Shown piece by piece: positions 12,498 through 15,783 of a stretch of DNA of 15,783 nucleotides; positions within the stretch are counted from its first letter, which is position 1; each line of letters starts with the position of its first letter. Location of the stretch: the NCBI GenBank assembly GCA_036513515.1, contig DATBYW010000121.1, forward strand, positions 1 through 15,783, read 5' to 3'. Source of the stretch: Nephthysia sp036513515. Its GTDB lineage: Bacteria; Chloroflexota; Dormibacteria; Dormibacterales; Dormibacteraceae. Made by a program: the position numbers and the translations under genes. Under the pieces are notes generated by a model. It was not told the origin of the DNA. It saw only the letters and a list, made by a program, of their open reading frames with translations, and made no database searches.

Positions 12498-15400
12498 GCG
12501 CGGTCGCCCTCGTGCTGGTGACCCTCACCAGCCTGCTGCTCTTCGTCTACGGCATCAACCTGCTGTACCTCAGCCGCAGGGCGCTCTCCCTGCGCCCTGA
12601 GGCGGAGCGCTCGGTTGCGGCCGGTGAGGAGCTGCCGGTCGTGGTCCAGCTGCCCGTCTACAACGAGCGCTACGTCGCCGAGCGGGTCATCGACGCCGCC
12701 TGCCGCCTGGACTGGCCCCGAGACCGGCTGGAGATCCAGGTGCTCGACGATTCCGACGACGAGACAGTGGGAATCGTGCAGAGCTCGGTGTCCCGCTGGC
12801 GGGCGCGCGGGGTGAGGATCTCGCACCTCCGGCGCAGCACCCGGACCGGCTACAAGGCAGGCGCGCTGGCTCACGGGCTGGAGCTGACCTCGGCGCCCTA
12901 CGTCGCCGTCTTCGATGCGGATTTCCTGCCGTCCCCCGACTTCCTGCGGCGGATGATGGCCGGCTTCGCCGATCCCGGCCTGGGCTACGTCCAGGCGCGC
13001 TGGGAGCACCTGAACGAGCGCTATTCGTGGTTCACGCGGCCCCAGGCTCGCATGACCGACTTCCATTTCGGCGTCGAGCAGCCGGTTCGAGCGCAGCTCG
13101 GCTACATGACCAACTTCGCCGGCTCCGCCGGCATCTGGCGGCGCGCCGCCATCGCGGACGCGGGCGGCTGGAGCGCCGCCACCCTGACTGAAGACCTCGA
13201 CCTCAGCTATCGAGCTCAGCTCAAGGGCTGGCGAGCCGCCTACCGGGAGGAGGTGGCGGTCCCCCAGGAGCTGCCGGTGGCTGTCAACGCCTACCGCGGC
13301 CAGCAGTCTCGCTGGGCGCAGGGCAGCTTCCAGTGCGCCTTTCGGCAGCTGGCGCCACTGCTGCGCAGCCGGCTGCCTGCCGCTGCCAAGTTCCAGGGCG
13401 CCCTGCACCTGCTGGGTTACGCGGCTCCGCTGCTGATGCTGCTGCAGATCACCGCCTATCCCGTGCTGCTGCTCGGAGTCGCCTGGCCGCGCGATCTGGA
13501 GCGTGTTGTACGGCTGCCGCTGGTGGTGAGCCTCATGAGCCTGGCTCCCACTGTGGGCTTCGCGGTCGCGCAGCATCGCCGAGGCCGCACCTGGTGGCGG
13601 CAGCTGCCGGCGATCCTCTCCTGGACGGTGGTGGGCTCGGGGACCTCGCTGGTGGTCGCCCTGAGCTTCCTCAAGGCGCTGGGGAGCGACGGCGAGTTCA
13701 AGCGGACGCCGAAGTACCGCATCGAGCGGCCCGGACAGGAATGGGCGGCCGGAGCCTACGCCACGGTCATCGAGCCGATCGCGCTGGCCGAGCTGGCGCT
13801 GGGCCTGGCGATGGGGCTCGTGGGCCTGACCGCCATACGTGGCGGCGAATGGCTGCTGGCGGTCTACTCCCTGCTCTTCGCGGCCGGTTTCCTCTGCCTC
13901 TCGATCGGGAGCCTGGGACAGGCGCTGGAGGTGGTGAGCCTGCGGCGTCTGGGCCGCAACCTGCCCGGCCGGCTCTACCGGGCAGTGCCCGCCCCGCTCC
14001 TCATGGGCACGCTGGCCGTGCTGATGGTGGCGGTGGCGCAGCTGCCGGACCCCTTCGAGGACTCCTACCAGCACTGGCTGATCGCGGCCACGCTCGCCGA
14101 GACAGGCCACCTGCGAGACCCCCTCTTCGGGATGCAGGACACCTGGCTCCCCGCCTATCAGGTCATGGCCGCCGGCGTCCTCAAGGTCTCCGGGCTCTGG
14201 AACCTTGGACTCCTCAAGCTGGTCAACGTCGCCATCGCGCTGGTCACCCTCGGCCTGGTCTACCGCCTGGCCGGGTCCGCTCGCCGCGGCCGCCTGGCGG
14301 TCGCGCTGCTCGGCCTGAATCCCGTCTTCCTGCTGACGGCCACCACGGCCGTCGCCGAGCCACTGCTGGTGGTGTGCCTGCTCGGCTCCGTGGCAGCAGC
14401 TCAGTCCCGGCGCGTCTACCTGGCCGCCGCCCTGGCGGCTCTGGCCTGCCTGACGGGGACCAAGGCGTGGCTCTGGCTGCTCGGCCTGGCGGTGGTGTTC
14501 CTTGTGGAGTGGACAGCCACGCGCCGGTGGCGGGGGGCGCGGCGCCGGCTGGCCTGGGCGGCCCCCATCGTGGTGCTGGTCATCCTGCTCGAGTCGACGT
14601 TCGGATTTGGATCTCACTCCGTGGCCCGAGGCGCCCAGGAGGCGGCTTCCGCCGCCCTGCGTGGGAGCCTTCCCTCCAGCGGCGCGGTTCGGGTTGGCGA
14701 CTTCTGGCGCTACTTCGGTCTCGCCTCGCTGCCGCTCCTGGGCCTGGCGCCGATCGGCCTGGTGCTGAAGCTCCGCAGCGGCGAGGATCGCTTCCTGCTC
14801 CGCGCGCTCCATCTGCCATCGCTGATCTACCTCGGTTCTCTCACTGCTCTGGTCGGATCGGGCCTCTATAGCGGCAGCCACCGCTACTACTACCCGGCCC
14901 TGCCGGCCCTCGCCCTGCTCGGCGCCACAGCGCTGGATCGCTACGCCGGCGCCGTCGGCGTGGCGGCCACCGCGGCGGCCGGGCTGGTCACGCTTTCGTT
15001 CATCCCCGTCTTCACCGGCCTGGCGGCGGACAACCGGGGACTGGTGACCGCCGGTCGGGCGGCCGCCCAGGTTCCTGGAGCACTGCTCACAGACTCCCCG
15101 GCGGCAGCCTACTGGAGCCACAAGCCGCCCGACGCCATATACGGCTCGCGGGGCCTCCCCACCGACCCGGGCCGGGCCGGCGCCTGGCTCCGGGCACGGG
15201 ACGTGCAGGGCGTCGTGACCGAGGACATCGACTACTACCGCCTGGGGTCGGTGTTCCCCGGCCTTCCGCGCGGACAGCCGGAGGCGGGCTTTCAGCTCCT
15301 CGGTGACCAGGCCGGCTACTCCACAGCAGGCGGCAAGCGGGTCTTCGTCTACGAGGCTGCCGGCCGCAACTCGGAGGCTCAGCTTCGCGACGGCATCAGC

Positions 15401-15783
15401 GTGGTGGCCAACCCCCGACCCGGCGCGCCGACCGGCAAGTCGGCGGTGATCGCGAAGGGACCCACGCTGCGCGGCGGCGGCGGCGAACTGACCGGCGAGG
15501 GGGTCGGCTTCGGCGTGCCCGCAGTCCACGACGCGCAGGGCTGGCACTACCCCGGCTCCGCCCAGACCGTCGACCTGAGCGCGGGCGGCCAGGTGGCCTG
15601 GCGGCGCACCTACGAGCTCGACCTGGCCAGCGGCGACGCCGGCAACTGGTATCCGATCCGCCCCGCTCCCAGCCGGGGCCGGATCGCGGTGACCTACCGG
15701 GTCACCGGCGGCGCCCTCCGGGTTGAGGCGGCGCCTGCCGGCCTCTCCCCCGGTTGGGACCAACTGGTCCTGCTCAACGAGCA
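12494..15783 (+). CDS. Cellulose-synthase-like GT2 fused to a GT-C-like membrane glycosyltransferase module (partial, runs off the right edge)
   Basis: This frame is open from ATG 12494 to the window end: at least 1096 residues, no stop reached. After one N-terminal helix (about 4-25) comes a processive-type GT2 domain: QLPVYNER, first acidic site Asp85-Asp86, RTGYKAGAL, FDADF with Asp141-x-Asp143, TED (232-234) as catalytic base region, and QQSRWAQGS with Q270-x2-R273-W274. Membrane helices follow, then EFKRTPKY (401-408), seen in CslA-like GT2 proteins. From about 490 a second multi-pass module begins, with the acidic pair Glu522-Asp523 in FEDSYQHW after its first helix, as in GT39/GT-C enzymes. 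From about 845 onward there is a non-membrane, probably outer region of over 250 residues. It would build and modify or extend an envelope polysaccharide. It overlaps the nucleotidyltransferase gene by 4 bases. An antisense frame of similar length is a shadow. Confidence 0.88.
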   Translation, partial: MSAVALVLVTLTSLLLFVYGINLLYLSRRALSLRPEAERSVAAGEELPVVVQLPVYNERYVAERVIDAACRLDWPRDRLEIQVLDDSDDETVGIVQSSVSRWRARGVRISHLRRSTRTGYKAGALAHGLELTSAPYVAVFDADFLPSPDFLRRMMAGFADPGLGYVQARWEHLNERYSWFTRPQARMTDFHFGVEQPVRAQLGYMTNFAGSAGIWRRAAIADAGGWSAATLTEDLDLSYRAQLKGWRAAYREEVAVPQELPVAVNAYRGQQSRWAQGSFQCAFRQLAPLLRSRLPAAAKFQGALHLLGYAAPLLMLLQITAYPVLLLGVAWPRDLERVVRLPLVVSLMSLAPTVGFAVAQHRRGRTWWRQLPAILSWTVVGSGTSLVVALSFLKALGSDGEFKRTPKYRIERPGQEWAAGAYATVIEPIALAELALGLAMGLVGLTAIRGGEWLLAVYSLLFAAGFLCLSIGSLGQALEVVSLRRLGRNLPGRLYRAVPAPLLMGTLAVLMVAVAQLPDPFEDSYQHWLIAATLAETGHLRDPLFGMQDTWLPAYQVMAAGVLKVSGLWNLGLLKLVNVAIALVTLGLVYRLAGSARRGRLAVALLGLNPVFLLTATTAVAEPLLVVCLLGSVAAAQSRRVYLAAALAALACLTGTKAWLWLLGLAVVFLVEWTATRRWRGARRRLAWAAPIVVLVILLESTFGFGSHSVARGAQEAASAALRGSLPSSGAVRVGDFWRYFGLASLPLLGLAPIGLVLKLRSGEDRFLLRALHLPSLIYLGSLTALVGSGLYSGSHRYYYPALPALALLGATALDRYAGAVGVAATAAAGLVTLSFIPVFTGLAADNRGLVTAGRAAAQVPGALLTDSPAAAYWSHKPPDAIYGSRGLPTDPGRAGAWLRARDVQGVVTEDIDYYRLGSVFPGLPRGQPEAGFQLLGDQAGYSTAGGKRVFVYEAAGRNSEAQLRDGISVVANPRPGAPTGKSAVIAKGPTLRGGGGELTGEGVGFGVPAVHDAQGWHYPGSAQTVDLSAGGQVAWRRTYELDLASGDAGNWYPIRPAPSRGRIAVTYRVTGGALRVEAAPAGLSPGWDQLVLLNE

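Noticed and set aside
13333..14871. A 512-codon open frame on the plus strand, offset from the glycosyltransferase frame
   Set aside because: It is an alternative frame within the glycosyltransferase gene with Arg/Gly/Ala/Pro-rich composition and no motifs.
12470..15763. A 1097-codon open frame on the minus strand
   Set aside because: It is antisense to the GT2/GT-C gene, whose plus-strand frame has intact catalytic motifs and a 4-base overlap start. The minus frame is low-complexity, rich in Gln, Gly, Arg and His, and matches no family I know. Strong GC bias at third positions keeps such shadows open.

Overview
The window is 15.8 kb of very GC-rich bacterial DNA. Its coding is dense, with 4-base gene overlaps, two GTG starts (10263, 11592), an extracytoplasmic-function (ECF) sigma factor fused to a zinc-finger anti-sigma-like domain, GAF-rich histidine kinases and a Tat-exported phosphoesterase. 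This style fits an actinobacterial or Chloroflexota/Dormibacterota-like soil bacterium. That placement is inferred from composition and gene families; no rRNA or other marker gene is present to confirm it.

Layout. (1) 1-235: a stand-alone 32-codon gene (79-177) with a strong ribosome binding site. It encodes a peptide made of four Gly-Trp-Val units spaced exactly 7 residues apart, followed by a perfect 12-bp hairpin (201-235). I recognise no family for it, and it is the most novel-looking item. (2) 402-3446, minus strand: a 1014-residue soluble multi-GAF/PAS histidine kinase whose first two GAF domains are a clear tandem duplication. It has no response regulator beside it. (3) 3447-3839: a divergent intergenic region with a hairpin and a 10-bp-period direct repeat. 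(4) 3840-5369, plus: an ECF sigma factor continuous with a zinc finger, one membrane helix, a Pro/Ser/Thr-rich stalk and a Cys-containing outer domain.

(5) 5471-10051, plus: a probable six-gene redox operon. It encodes a small Ala/Pro-rich single-pass protein, a four-histidine b-haem membrane protein of the ferric-reductase-like type, a NuoF-like flavin/NADH/Fe-S protein with a changed cluster motif, a 3-Cys ferredoxin, an OmpR-type response regulator and its membrane histidine kinase. The simplest reading is a membrane electron-transfer module (NADH to flavin to Fe-S to haem b to an unknown acceptor) under its own two-component system. (6) 10052-10262: hairpins and short GC-rich repeats. (7) 10263 to the right edge, plus: a Tat-exported phospholipase C/acid phosphatase-type phosphoesterase with an added C-terminal membrane anchor, a winged-helix-like/nucleotidyltransferase protein, and a giant open-ended membrane protein. 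The last joins a cellulose-synthase-like GT2 glycosyltransferase to a second, GT-C-like multi-pass module and an outer domain. Together these look like a cell-envelope glycan or surface-polymer locus.

The longest antisense reading frames (for example 12470-15763 minus and 1446-3494 plus) are by-products of GC-rich codon usage opposite real genes and are not annotated. I saw no tRNA, rRNA, CRISPR array, transposase or attachment site.
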